DNA from: Firm-04 sp045642925
GTDB lineage: Bacteria > Bacillota > Clostridia > Oscillospirales > Ruminococcaceae
NCBI GenBank assembly: GCA_045642925.1
Contig: JAZUJW010000067.1
Location: 1 to 64,000 of the forward strand
DNA: 64,000 nucleotides
Direction: 5' to 3'
Shown here: piece after piece, positions 1-7,407 of the stretch
Layout of the letters: every line of letters starts with the position of its first letter
Position numbering within the stretch: the stretch's first letter is position 1
The notes under the pieces: model-generated
Seen by the model: the letters and a program-made list of their open reading frames with translations, nothing else
What the model was told of the DNA's origin: nothing
Database searches by the model: none
Made by a program: the position numbers and the translations under genes

Positions 1-159
1 GTCGCCGACCGCAGTCGGCGAAACACCCCCCTGTATCCTTACAACTAATCAGGAGGGGGTTTCGCGCTCTGCGGAGCGCGACCAGAGGCGCTGCCTCTGG
101 ACTTCGCGATTTTTTGAAAAAAATCGAGTAAAACTTTAATTTCGCTTCGCGGATGTATA
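1..159. repeat. Composite palindromic intergenic repeat (family P), copy 1
   Basis: This is a string of short perfect palindromes: GCCGAC/GTCGGC (5-20), a C-run and G-run pair around 26-59, TCGCGCTC/GAGCGCGA (61-80), CCAGAGGC/GCCTCTGG (82-100) and CGATTTTTT/AAAAAAATCG (107-126). It ends with the tail CGCTTCGCGGATGTA. The same modules recur near 34.2, 43.4, 55.7 and 58.2-58.7 kb. Positions 11-56 match the reverse complement of roughly 58515-58560. The left end of the element may lie outside the window. It contains no gene. Confidence 0.85.
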
Positions 160-285
160 TTGCTGCGTTCATTTTTTAATCAAACAAAATTGTTTTTTAC
201 TGTATATTTTTTCTCCCTGCGGACAACAATACCAACGAAAGCCACCATCAGGCTTTGCATCCCCAATTCAAGAAAGGATTCTGCT

Positions 286-1023
286 ATGGAGAAAAAACAT
301 CAATCCGCCATGAATGGCAAAGGCTTCTACGCCGCACTCTCACTTTGTGTTGCAATGGTCGGCGCTGCGTGCTTTTACGCATATAACCAAATGGGAAAGC
401 CTGCACGCAGAAACACAACGGAAAACAGTCTGCAAATGACACTCACTACTGCGAAATCTTCCACAACACATACCCGCACCACAACCACCACACAGCCGCA
501 AACGACTCCCCCACCCATCACCACCGAAAACGCAGAAGCTGCCGCCGCTATGTTCGGAAAACACACAGAACCTCTCACCGAACCGCCCACTCCCGCTTCC
601 ACCGAAGCACCCGTGGAACATCCGATTTATCCCGTAGACGGTGAGGTTTTGCAGTTCTTCAGTAATGGCGAACTGGTCAAATCACCAACTACCGGCGTCT
701 GGCAAACGCACAACGGCATCGACATCGCCGCGCCGCTTGGAACAGAAGTGCTTTGCGTGGCGGACGGTACCGTTTCTGCCATCGACCACGATGCTTTGTG
801 GGGCATCTGTGTCACGGTTCTGCACGAAAATGGCACGCAAACACACTATTGCGGACTGAATGAAGGTCTGAACGTCTTTGCAGGACAGGTGCTTGAACGC
901 GGTACGGTAATCGGTGCAGTCGGAAATACAGCAGATGTGGAAGGAAGCATGGATTCGCATTTGCATTTTGAGGTCATGCAAAACGGAAGTTATTCGGATC
1001 CGATCGTCTATCTTGCAGGATAA
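286..1023 (+). CDS. Membrane-anchored M23 (LytM-type) peptidase, SpoIIQ-like
   Basis: A predicted zinc peptidase acting on peptidoglycan cross-bridges outside the membrane. The ATG at 286 is chosen because AGAAAGGA lies 8 nt upstream; an earlier in-frame ATG at 160 has no such site. Of 245 residues, about 17-37 form one membrane segment. A Thr/Pro/Glu-rich linker follows (about 45-115), then the M23 domain (about 125-245). Zinc and catalytic motifs are complete: H142-x3-D146 and H225-x-H227. The layout (single helix, low-complexity stalk, LytM domain) resembles SpoIIQ, but M23 proteins with this shape also serve in growth or division, so the sporulation role is only a possibility. It converges on a second M23 gene. 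Confidence 0.85.
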   Translation: MEKKHQSAMNGKGFYAALSLCVAMVGAACFYAYNQMGKPARRNTTENSLQMTLTTAKSSTTHTRTTTTTQPQTTPPPITTENAEAAAAMFGKHTEPLTEPPTPASTEAPVEHPIYPVDGEVLQFFSNGELVKSPTTGVWQTHNGIDIAAPLGTEVLCVADGTVSAIDHDALWGICVTVLHENGTQTHYCGLNEGLNVFAGQVLERGTVIGAVGNTADVEGSMDSHLHFEVMQNGSYSDPIVYLAG

Positions 1024-1053
1024 TGATTCGGCACAAAAAAGACAGAAATAGAA

Positions 1054-1085
1054 CACGCACCGATTGCTTTCACAGTCGGTGCGTG
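1054..1085. terminator. Hairpin between convergent M23 genes
   Basis: CACGCACCGATT pairs with AGTCGGTGCGTG over an 8-nt loop. The hairpin sits between the two convergent peptidase genes. The minus-strand side runs into a T-richer stretch, so termination is more likely in that direction; the plus-strand tail is weak. Confidence 0.55.
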
Positions 1086-1120
1086 CCTCTTGTATGGGAA
1101 GGGAGGAGTTTTTCAGTAAA

Positions 1121-2536
1121 TTACAGTACCTTCTTTGCCGCCAAATCAAACAGCACATTTCTGTACTTGATTGCCAAATTGATGTACGGATTGCAGCATG
1201 ACGGAGAACTGCCGCCGTGTATCATATTGCTCGGTACTGTTGTATATGCGCATGGGTCAAGTCTTTCTGCACTCCATACATCCGAACCGCCTGTGCGAAT
1301 CGTGAAGTCCAGATGCATACCCGTAGAACTGCCCGTCGAACCCATTGTGCCGATTTTCTGTCCCGCTTTCACCGTGTTGTCTTTGCTGACACTGACATCC
1401 GTCATATGCATATATGTTGTCCAATACTTCTGACCGTTGATGCTGTGTTCCAGCACAACATAGTTTCCGCCGCCGCCGCCACAGTTGCAAGGCGTGCCAT
1501 AATTATGCGAACAGCAGTTTTTCATCACCGCAATGACTTTGCCATCTCTTGCGGCAACAATTGTGTCGCCCTTCGAACCGCCGATGTCAATGCCGCCATG
1601 ATAAGAGCCTGCGTGACCGCCTTCGAGGAAGCAGGAATTCAGCAGATTCGAAGAAGGTACCGGCCAGATGAACGGACGGCTTTCCGTAGACCAGATTTTA
1701 ACGCCGCTTGCATTGATGACATTCAAATGACCATTGTTGTCCAGTTCCAGACGATGATTGCCTTTTTCCATCGGGGTAACACCGGTACACCAGTGATTAT
1801 TGCCCGTGCTGTAGAGCACAAGATTGCCGTCTGTCTGCATGGTGAGGTTCGAAGGATTCAGCTTTCCGCCTGTACCGGTAGACCATACAGCCTGTCCCTT
1901 AAAGGTATACACCACAAAGTTGCCGTCACCCTGCAAAATTGCACGATATTGACCGTTCGGAGAAGAAATGCAGTCGCCGACTTTCATGGAATTGACCTGT
2001 CCGTAGCTTCCGTTCGTATTCAGGCAGTGTCGGCTTGACCATACTTTCGTGCCATTGGATTTCACAACGGTCAATTCGCCGTCATTTGTGACGCGAAGCG
2101 AACAACCACTTCCTGCATAGTTGGTGCAGGCACTCCAGAGCGCTTTGCCGCTGCTGTTGTACACAACAAAATTGCCATCGCCCTGAAGCTGTGCAAAACC
2201 GTTGCTGCACTGCGTACCGCTCGACCAGATCGCACAAATCGGTTTTCTGGTTGATGCATTCGTGGCATACAGCACCATGTTGCCGTCACCCTGCATGACC
2301 GCCATATATCTGTTATTGGGGGAGAAATATTGTTTGCCGGTCGTCAGTTTTCCGGTATTCACAATCGTGGTATAATCCGATGCCGCAGACGCCGTCATAA
2401 CGATGCTGTTTTCGGCACCATTCAGTGCATTCGGCAATATGGTCGGAAATGCTGCCATAGCGGACATTGTTGTCATCGCCATTACAAATGCAGTCAATTT
2501 CTTTGCCGGCGCACTGTTTTTCTTTGTACCATTCAT
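1121..2536 (-). CDS. Secreted B-lectin-repeat protein with C-terminal M23 peptidase domain
   Basis: A likely surface protein that binds glycans and may cleave peptidoglycan. The ATG at 2536 is preferred over 2545 because AAAGAGG lies about 10 nt upstream of it and only 1 nt from the other. Of 471 residues, 1-50 form a long signal peptide. Bulb-type (D-mannose-binding-like) lectin repeats follow (about 55-290), recognisable from recurring QGDGNFVVY-type motifs. The M23 domain spans about 300-445, with H312-x3-D316, a YMHM motif for the middle histidine, and H408-x-D410. The usual second HxH histidine, a zinc ligand, is Asp. A Cys/Gly-rich insertion lies inside the M23 fold. Activity is uncertain because of the H-to-D change. 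Confidence 0.85.
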   Translation of the reverse strand: MNGTKKNSAPAKKLTAFVMAMTTMSAMAAFPTILPNALNGAENSIVMTASAASDYTTIVNTGKLTTGKQYFSPNNRYMAVMQGDGNMVLYATNASTRKPICAIWSSGTQCSNGFAQLQGDGNFVVYNSSGKALWSACTNYAGSGCSLRVTNDGELTVVKSNGTKVWSSRHCLNTNGSYGQVNSMKVGDCISSPNGQYRAILQGDGNFVVYTFKGQAVWSTGTGGKLNPSNLTMQTDGNLVLYSTGNNHWCTGVTPMEKGNHRLELDNNGHLNVINASGVKIWSTESRPFIWPVPSSNLLNSCFLEGGHAGSYHGGIDIGGSKGDTIVAARDGKVIAVMKNCCSHNYGTPCNCGGGGGNYVVLEHSINGQKYWTTYMHMTDVSVSKDNTVKAGQKIGTMGSTGSSTGMHLDFTIRTGGSDVWSAERLDPCAYTTVPSNMIHGGSSPSCCNPYINLAIKYRNVLFDLAAKKVL

Positions 2537-2581
2537 ACTACACATACCTCTTTCTGTTTATGTCGTGCTTTCGTCGTATTT

Positions 2582-2600
2582 GATGTACCTTCCGTACATC
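2582..2600. promoter_or_regulatory. Start-site dyad of the B-lectin/M23 gene
   Basis: A perfect inverted repeat GATGTAC-N5-GTACATC begins about 9 nt downstream of the -10 box. It could be an operator or a hairpin at the extreme 5' end of the mRNA. Confidence 0.5.
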
Positions 2601-2608
2601 GCAGTCTT

Positions 2609-2637
2609 AATATAACATAAATAATTCTTCTTGTCAA
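2609..2637 (-). promoter_or_regulatory. Promoter of the B-lectin/M23 gene
   Basis: Minus strand: TTGACA (2637-2632), 17-nt spacer, TATATT (2614-2609). Five of six bases of the -10 and all of the -35 match the vegetative consensus. Confidence 0.85.
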
Positions 2638-2899
2638 ATGAAAATCTGTTCACAGAATTGTAAAAACTGACCATTATTCGTTCACATTTTCCGCAAGTTG
2701 TACTGTGCGATTATCATTTATCATTGCAAATGCAACTTGTTGTTCTGACAAATTTGATTTATTGGATTTTCTATCTGTGCAAATCTCACAAATCGAACGA
2801 TTTTGTGAGAAATTACTAAAAATATAATTTACCTAATGCATTTTTGTACATATAATACTTTTTCTAACATTATATAACAGCAGGTCAGGTACAAATGCC
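2638..2899. other. AT-rich divergent intergenic region with an inverted repeat
   Basis: About 260 nt lies between two divergent promoters. The one clear structure is TCTCACAAATCG (2784-2795) facing CGATTTTGTGAGA (2798-2810), an imperfect stem with a 2-nt centre. It could be an operator for either flanking gene. No ORF with a ribosome-binding site was seen. Confidence 0.4.
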
Positions 2900-2928
2900 T
2901 TGACGGATCCACGCAAATATGTTATAAT
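2900..2928 (+). promoter_or_regulatory. Promoter of the Thr-linker lipoprotein
   Basis: TTGACG (2900-2905), 17-nt spacer, perfect TATAAT (2923-2928), about 50 nt before the start codon. Confidence 0.85.
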
Positions 2929-2983
2929 AAGGCAAGATAACACCGCCTTGTTATTTTCTTTGAGATTGAAAGGGAGAATGATG

Positions 2984-3748
2984 ATGAAGAAGCATTCAAA
3001 AACGGCATTGCTGACGGCAGTTCTGCTATCTGCCTGCACCATGACAGGCTGTTTCGAGAACGTGAAGTTCTTCTTCGCGCATGACGGTACGTATCCGGAA
3101 CCTTCTTCTTCCGAAGCATCATCTGCGGAGGTCACAACGGAAGGAACCACGCAGACTACCGAAGAAGTTACAACGGAAACGGTCACAGAAACAACCGCAG
3201 CTACGGAAAAAACCACAGCCAAAACGACTGCGCCCGCATCAGCGAATGATGATGCGCAGGATGATGACACCAAGCTGTTATGGAGTGAACGCGGACTGGA
3301 AATTGTCGCGCTGGAGGACACGTCCGGATATGGCAGTGAACTGCGGGCGGGAGAAAAATATCTGGACTGGACGCTGATTTCATTTGACGGGCAGACGGAT
3401 GGAGAAAGCGTCAGTGCACTGGAAGCAGACTTTGCGTATGAAAACGGCGCACTTTCTGCGAATGGCATTGTGACGGTACTGCCTGCCGATGACGCGGCAT
3501 ATCCGAATGGGCTGTATCTGCGGGTAGACAATCAGGCAGATTTTCCATATTTTCCTGCTGATACGAGAGAACGTGGAAAGTTCATCATTGAGAACAGCGA
3601 AGAAGTATACAAGATGCTGGGATATGAGGACGCATCGAAGGTGACGCAGAAAGAATTTGCGGTCACGGTGTCGATTACGGCACTGCATATCAATTATGGT
3701 GCTGACGGATACGATACAATCATGGTATCGGCGGCATCACTGCGCTAA
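2984..3748 (+). CDS. Lipoprotein with Thr/Glu-rich stalk, unknown C-terminal domain
   Basis: Three ATG codons occur in a row (2978, 2981, 2984). The last is best spaced (7 nt) from GGGAG. Of 254 residues, the first ~20 form a lipoprotein signal with a lipobox (LSAC, or the following MTGC), so the protein should be lipid-anchored outside the cell. Residues about 40-85 are a Thr/Glu/Ser-rich stalk like the linkers of this organism's dockerin proteins. The remaining ~165 residues contain beta-strand-like stretches and no motif I recognise. It has its own promoter, a monocistronic layout and a strong terminator. No function is assigned. Confidence 0.75.
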   Translation: MKKHSKTALLTAVLLSACTMTGCFENVKFFFAHDGTYPEPSSSEASSAEVTTEGTTQTTEEVTTETVTETTAATEKTTAKTTAPASANDDAQDDDTKLLWSERGLEIVALEDTSGYGSELRAGEKYLDWTLISFDGQTDGESVSALEADFAYENGALSANGIVTVLPADDAAYPNGLYLRVDNQADFPYFPADTRERGKFIIENSEEVYKMLGYEDASKVTQKEFAVTVSITALHINYGADGYDTIMVSAASLR

Positions 3749-3753
3749 AAAAA

Positions 3754-3790
3754 GAGGCAAGAGAACGGTATTACGCCTTTCTCTTGCCTC
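3754..3790. terminator. Strong bidirectional terminator
   Basis: A 12-bp stem, GAGGCAAGAGAA against TTCTCTTGCCTC, with an A-run on the left and T-rich sequence on the right. It sits between convergent genes. The same hairpin sequence recurs at 58445-58479 inside a composite repeat. Confidence 0.85.
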
Positions 3791-3815
3791 TGTTTGTTGA
3801 TATCGGGTACTGCGC

Positions 3816-4610
3816 TTATCGGTTTATTGATACCCCTGACAACGGTGAACCGACAACAGGTGCCATCAGAATCTTTCCCATGCCACGGTAGACATTCACC
3901 AAGCCTTCGCCGGATGCAGCCGAACCGATCAGTGTCTTTGTGGTTCGCTCTACTGTGAACTTCAGCGACTGACTCCACGCAATCGCCATGTTGCCATCAA
4001 TCTTTACAACATCATTCGGGTCAGTCATCTCAATGACGATCAGTTCATCACGCGGCACAGGACTCTCCAGCACCGCAATGCCATATCCGACCAGACAGGT
4101 GTTGAACAAGCCTTCTCCGCCTAATGCTGCAGAAGACAGGTTGCTTCTCGCTACCACTTTCAGATCTACGGTATCTTCACAAGCATAAAACAGTGAGTCT
4201 TCCAGTACCATGCCGCACCATTGCCCTACATCTTCGAACAAAATATGCTTGTAGGTCGGTTCCAGCACAATCGTTCCATAACCCGAATAGCGCGGCTTGA
4301 TGGAACTTTCTCCTGTCACCTTGCCGCCAATCAGCTTCTTTGCAAGGTCACCCACGCCGTTGACATTCGTTGCCGCATTGACATCGCCTGCAATCCACTG
4401 CATTGCGCCTGCCTGCACAATGATACCATTGCCATTCAGGTTCGCAACGACCTGCTTCTTGTGGACATTCATTGCCGCTTCAAAATATTTCACGGTCGCA
4501 TCATAACTGCTGACGGAAATATCTCTTTCATACTCAAGCACCGAAAAACAGCCCGCAGTCTGCGTAATCTTACGGCAGGAAGACGGTTCCATAATGTTTG
4601 TTTTGACCAT
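3816..4610 (-). CDS. AIM24 family (DUF124) protein
   Basis: A 264-residue cytosolic protein with the AIM24/DUF124 beta-sandwich pattern, including AGAMQWIAGDV near the N-terminus and repeated Gly-rich strands such as GSAASGEGLVNVYRG near the C-terminus. The family occurs in bacteria and fungi; its biochemical role in bacteria is not settled. The start at 4610 is chosen because GGAGG lies 8 nt upstream; the ATG at 4631 precedes that site. It is monocistronic, with its own promoter and a start-site dyad. Confidence 0.85.
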   Translation of the reverse strand: MVKTNIMEPSSCRKITQTAGCFSVLEYERDISVSSYDATVKYFEAAMNVHKKQVVANLNGNGIIVQAGAMQWIAGDVNAATNVNGVGDLAKKLIGGKVTGESSIKPRYSGYGTIVLEPTYKHILFEDVGQWCGMVLEDSLFYACEDTVDLKVVARSNLSSAALGGEGLFNTCLVGYGIAVLESPVPRDELIVIEMTDPNDVVKIDGNMAIAWSQSLKFTVERTTKTLIGSAASGEGLVNVYRGMGKILMAPVVGSPLSGVSINR

Positions 4611-4631
4611 AAAATTATCCTCCGTTATCAT

Positions 4632-4659
4632 AATTGTCAGCTATCATGCACTGACAATT
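4632..4659. promoter_or_regulatory. Start-site dyad of the AIM24 gene
   Basis: A perfect 9-bp inverted repeat, AATTGTCAG-N10-CTGACAATT, starts 2 nt downstream of the -10 box. It is either an operator or a 5'-terminal mRNA hairpin. Arm length makes chance unlikely. Confidence 0.6.
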
Positions 4660-4660
4660 T

Positions 4661-4689
4661 ATTATAACATATATCTTCAAAAAATGCAA
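4661..4689 (-). promoter_or_regulatory. Promoter of the AIM24 gene
   Basis: Minus strand: TTGCAT (4689-4684), 17-nt spacer, TATAAT (4666-4661). Confidence 0.8.
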
Positions 4690-4728
4690 GCTGTTTCGGT
4701 TGAAATTTGTCCAATGATTTTCTACTTG

Positions 4729-4989
4729 CTATTTCTCATACTCTGCCTGTAGAAAATCAAGCATCTGCTGAAATCCTTCTTCTGTCAGCGGCACAGTCGC
4801 CTCCGCTTCGATTTCACCCTGCACAAGTTCATAGCACAGATCCTTGCGCCACACCTCGATTTTCAACTGATTGTCAGCAGGGTCAACCCGATAGCGCAAA
4901 TGCTTGCGGCTTCCCGTGTGTACATTTCCCGCCTCAAAATAAAACAACTTCGGGATATCAAACTGATTCCGCGGCTGATGTTCCTCCAT
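4729..4989 (-). CDS. Small conserved-looking protein downstream of tatD
   Basis: An 86-residue soluble acidic protein, with an N-terminal half rich in beta-type residues and a C-terminal amphipathic helix. GAGGAGG lies 8 nt before the ATG, and the gene begins 12 nt after the tatD stop codon, so the two are co-transcribed and probably translationally coupled. I recognise no family. The strong ribosome-binding site and tight spacing support a real gene. Confidence 0.7.
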   Translation of the reverse strand: MEEHQPRNQFDIPKLFYFEAGNVHTGSRKHLRYRVDPADNQLKIEVWRKDLCYELVQGEIEAEATVPLTEEGFQQMLDFLQAEYEK

Positions 4990-5001
4990 GTCGTCGCCTC
5001 C

Positions 5002-5778
5002 TCAATACGTACAGCGGAACAGCCTTGCTGCATTCTCCGCCGTTTGTGTACAGATTTCTTCCAATGATACGCCTTTTTCGCGTGCCATCACCGCCGCCGT
5101 TTCCGTCAGCATCGTGCTGTCGCAGCGCTGTCCGCGGTACGGTACCGGTGCCATATACGGACAATCCGTTTCCAGCAGCAGCCGTTCCAGCGGGATGCTG
5201 CGCAGGGCTGCAAGCGGTTTTTTTGCGTTTTTGAACGTAATGACGCCTGTAAAACCGATGTACAGCCCAAGTGCAAGCACCTCCTGCGCTGTTTCCGCAG
5301 AGCCGGGAAAACAGTGCATGACACCATCCAGCGGCGCAAATTCGCGCAAAATCTCCATCATATCCCCGATGGCATCACGGCAATGCAGAATTACAGGCAG
5401 ATGCAGTTCTTCCGCAAGCGAAAGCTGCTGACGAAAAATGCGAATCTGCTGTTCTTTGTCATATCCTTCATAATGATAATCCAGACCGATCTCACCAATG
5501 GCTTTGACACTCGGATGTGCCGCCATTGCCCGCAATTTCTCCAGATAATCCGCAGGCGGATTCGGACATTCGGGATGAACGCCAATTGCCGTCACAATCA
5601 GGTCGGGGAACTGTTCTGCAAGCGAAAGCCCCTCTTGTGCAGACGGCAAATCCGATGCCGCGACCATACAGCGCACAACACCCTTGTCACGAAATCCCGA
5701 AAGCAGCGCGTTTCTGTCCTCCGCAAAGGCGCTGTCCGTGTAATGTGAATGGCTGTCAAAAATTGTAACCAAAATCAA
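5002..5778 (-). CDS. tatD: TatD family metal-dependent hydrolase (3'-5' DNase-like)
   Basis: A 258-residue TIM-barrel hydrolase of the TatD/YcfH family, cytosolic Mg-dependent nucleases implicated in DNA repair or turnover. Motifs are in the expected order: H10-S-H12, GEIGLDYH, the HCR strand, HCFPG and ETDCPY. The reading frame opens with TTG at 5778 behind AAAGGATGGGAA; a second TTG 6 nt later is nearly as plausible, and the true N-terminus differs by at most two residues. It is first in a two-gene unit with a small unknown protein. Confidence 0.9.
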   Translation of the reverse strand: MILVTIFDSHSHYTDSAFAEDRNALLSGFRDKGVVRCMVAASDLPSAQEGLSLAEQFPDLIVTAIGVHPECPNPPADYLEKLRAMAAHPSVKAIGEIGLDYHYEGYDKEQQIRIFRQQLSLAEELHLPVILHCRDAIGDMMEILREFAPLDGVMHCFPGSAETAQEVLALGLYIGFTGVITFKNAKKPLAALRSIPLERLLLETDCPYMAPVPYRGQRCDSTMLTETAAVMAREKGVSLEEICTQTAENAARLFRCTY

Positions 5779-5925
5779 TTCCCATCCTTTACAATTTATT
5801 CACAGATTATTGAAAAAATATGCAATCAGTTTTCGATTTTCTTTGATATAATGGTGTCAATGATAAAACCTACTCCTCTTCCAAGTCGCACGGCTGTCGA
5901 TTGCAGTCGTGCTTTTTTTCTGTCT

Positions 5926-7158
5926 TTACACTTTTTTCAGAAGCAAACGCTTCAGCAGTACCAAATCCGTCACGTTTACCTTGCGGTTGTTGTCCAGATC
6001 TGCCTGTTTGCCCTGTGCGCCTGTCAGCGTCACTTCTGAACAAATGGCTCTGCAAAGCAAAATCGCATCTGCTATTTCTACCTTGCCGTCAATATCGACA
6101 TCGCCCAGCAGCAAATCCATCTTTTCTGTTGTGGGAGTCGTTTCCTGCACGGTGGTTGTTTCCTTGATGGCCGTGGTTTCCTTCTCGGCAGTCGGCTGTG
6201 TTGCATCGGTTTTCTGCGTGATTGCCTCTGTTGTGGTCACAACAGGCGGTTCTGTCGTCACAGGCGGCTTTGTCGTTACGGTGATTTCCGCAAGACTCGG
6301 CTCACCATCGCCCCACCATTCCCACGGATTTCCGCTGCGGTAGCTTTCGATTGCCTGATTGCCTGTCCATGAGAACACATTGTCGTACAGATGTCCTTCC
6401 TCATAGTACCATTTCGCCTGTGCAATGATTTCATCAGGATAATTGGCATAGTAGCCGACATTGGTTTCGTCGTAATCCGCCCAGCCTGTGTTATGTCCTT
6501 TGAGTGCCGCACGGACAACCTGATATCCCGAAAGATGATAGTCCACAATGGCAGAATGCACAAAATGGAGAATCTTGCGAATGCCCATGTGGTTGGAGAT
6601 GATCGCATCATAGAATGTCGATTCGCTCAGGGAATACTGGAACATTTCGGGAACGTCTTCTTCCTTCATGAAGGTCGGGTCGCAGTCTGCAAAGGCAGTG
6701 ACAGCCGTTTGCAAAGTGCCGTAAGCGTGTGCAGAACTGACACCGAAGCCCTGTGAAAACGCCGTTTCCAGATCAGCGCCGTCACCATTTCCGCCCAATG
6801 TGGATTCTCGCGTACCAACGCCCAAAAATAGTGCATAGACCTTTTCGCGGTCTGTCTGTCCGAGGCGCACCGTCAGCAAGTCCCAATGCTCATCAATTTC
6901 CTTGTAGAGCGCATATTTGACTTCCTGCACGGTCATGGCGTGGTTGATGGCGCGAATTTCTGCGGTGGATGCGTTTTCGGGCGTATTCCGTTCGCCGTAG
7001 CCGAATGGATTGCCGACACCTTCCGCCTGCACGTCACGGCTTGGGTCATGTGCCATATCTGCGGCGGCAGCGGGTGCGGAGAAAGCACCTGCGGAAACCA
7101 TCATCGCAGCCGACATCACGAATGCTGTGAACTTACGAAAAACAGTCTGTTTTTTCAT
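5926..7158 (-). CDS. Dockerin-bearing secreted protein with a lysozyme-like domain
   Basis: A cellulosome-targeted protein of 410 residues. The ATG at 7158 is set by AAGGAGG 8 nt upstream; an earlier in-frame extension lacks a site. Residues 1-34 are a signal peptide. The catalytic-type region (about 45-295) is mainly helical and has E118 in a GTRESTLGG context followed by AYGTLQTA (145-152). That resembles the Glu and AYGLMQ motifs of lysozyme/SLT transglycosylases, but the match is too weak to name an activity. A Thr-rich linker (about 300-345) leads to a type-I-like dockerin (about 346-410) with two calcium-loop repeats (DVDIDGKV and DLDNNRKV). It has its own promoter and is monocistronic. 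Confidence 0.8.
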   Translation of the reverse strand: MKKQTVFRKFTAFVMSAAMMVSAGAFSAPAAAADMAHDPSRDVQAEGVGNPFGYGERNTPENASTAEIRAINHAMTVQEVKYALYKEIDEHWDLLTVRLGQTDREKVYALFLGVGTRESTLGGNGDGADLETAFSQGFGVSSAHAYGTLQTAVTAFADCDPTFMKEEDVPEMFQYSLSESTFYDAIISNHMGIRKILHFVHSAIVDYHLSGYQVVRAALKGHNTGWADYDETNVGYYANYPDEIIAQAKWYYEEGHLYDNVFSWTGNQAIESYRSGNPWEWWGDGEPSLAEITVTTKPPVTTEPPVVTTTEAITQKTDATQPTAEKETTAIKETTTVQETTPTTEKMDLLLGDVDIDGKVEIADAILLCRAICSEVTLTGAQGKQADLDNNRKVNVTDLVLLKRLLLKKV

Positions 7159-7188
7159 GAGAAAATCCTCCTTTTTCATGGTGCTTTC

Positions 7189-7217
7189 ATTGTAGCACAA
7201 TTCTCCTGCTGTGTCAA
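7189..7217 (-). promoter_or_regulatory. Promoter of the dockerin gene
   Basis: Minus strand: TTGACA (7217-7212), 17-nt spacer, TACAAT (7194-7189). Close to consensus. Confidence 0.85.
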
Positions 7218-7333
7218 TTCGTTTTGTAAGTGCAATTTTATACCAAACCGCCCCGCAGGAAGCAATAAATTCCGCACGCAATTGTGCATCATGATGAAAT
7301 CCGCGCCCTGAATTGAAATGGGTTCAGTCTATC

Positions 7334-7362
7334 TTGACAAGTTTCGTTTGCTTTGATATAAT
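7334..7362 (+). promoter_or_regulatory. Promoter of the DUF5696/ABC-permease operon
   Basis: TTGACA (7334-7339), 17-nt spacer, TATAAT (7357-7362), a perfect consensus 45 nt before the first gene. No internal terminator is seen until 18.75 kb, so it probably drives all eight genes. Confidence 0.9.
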
Positions 7363-7407
7363 AGTATCGTATCTTGGTGATTCTTCTGAATGAAAGGTGG
7401 AGATTGT

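Noticed and set aside
5880..5918. Terminator for the lysozyme-like dockerin gene
   Set aside because: The hairpin CACGGCT/AGTCGTG has its T-run on the plus strand, while the gene is on the minus strand; no plus-strand gene ends here, so it is not called.
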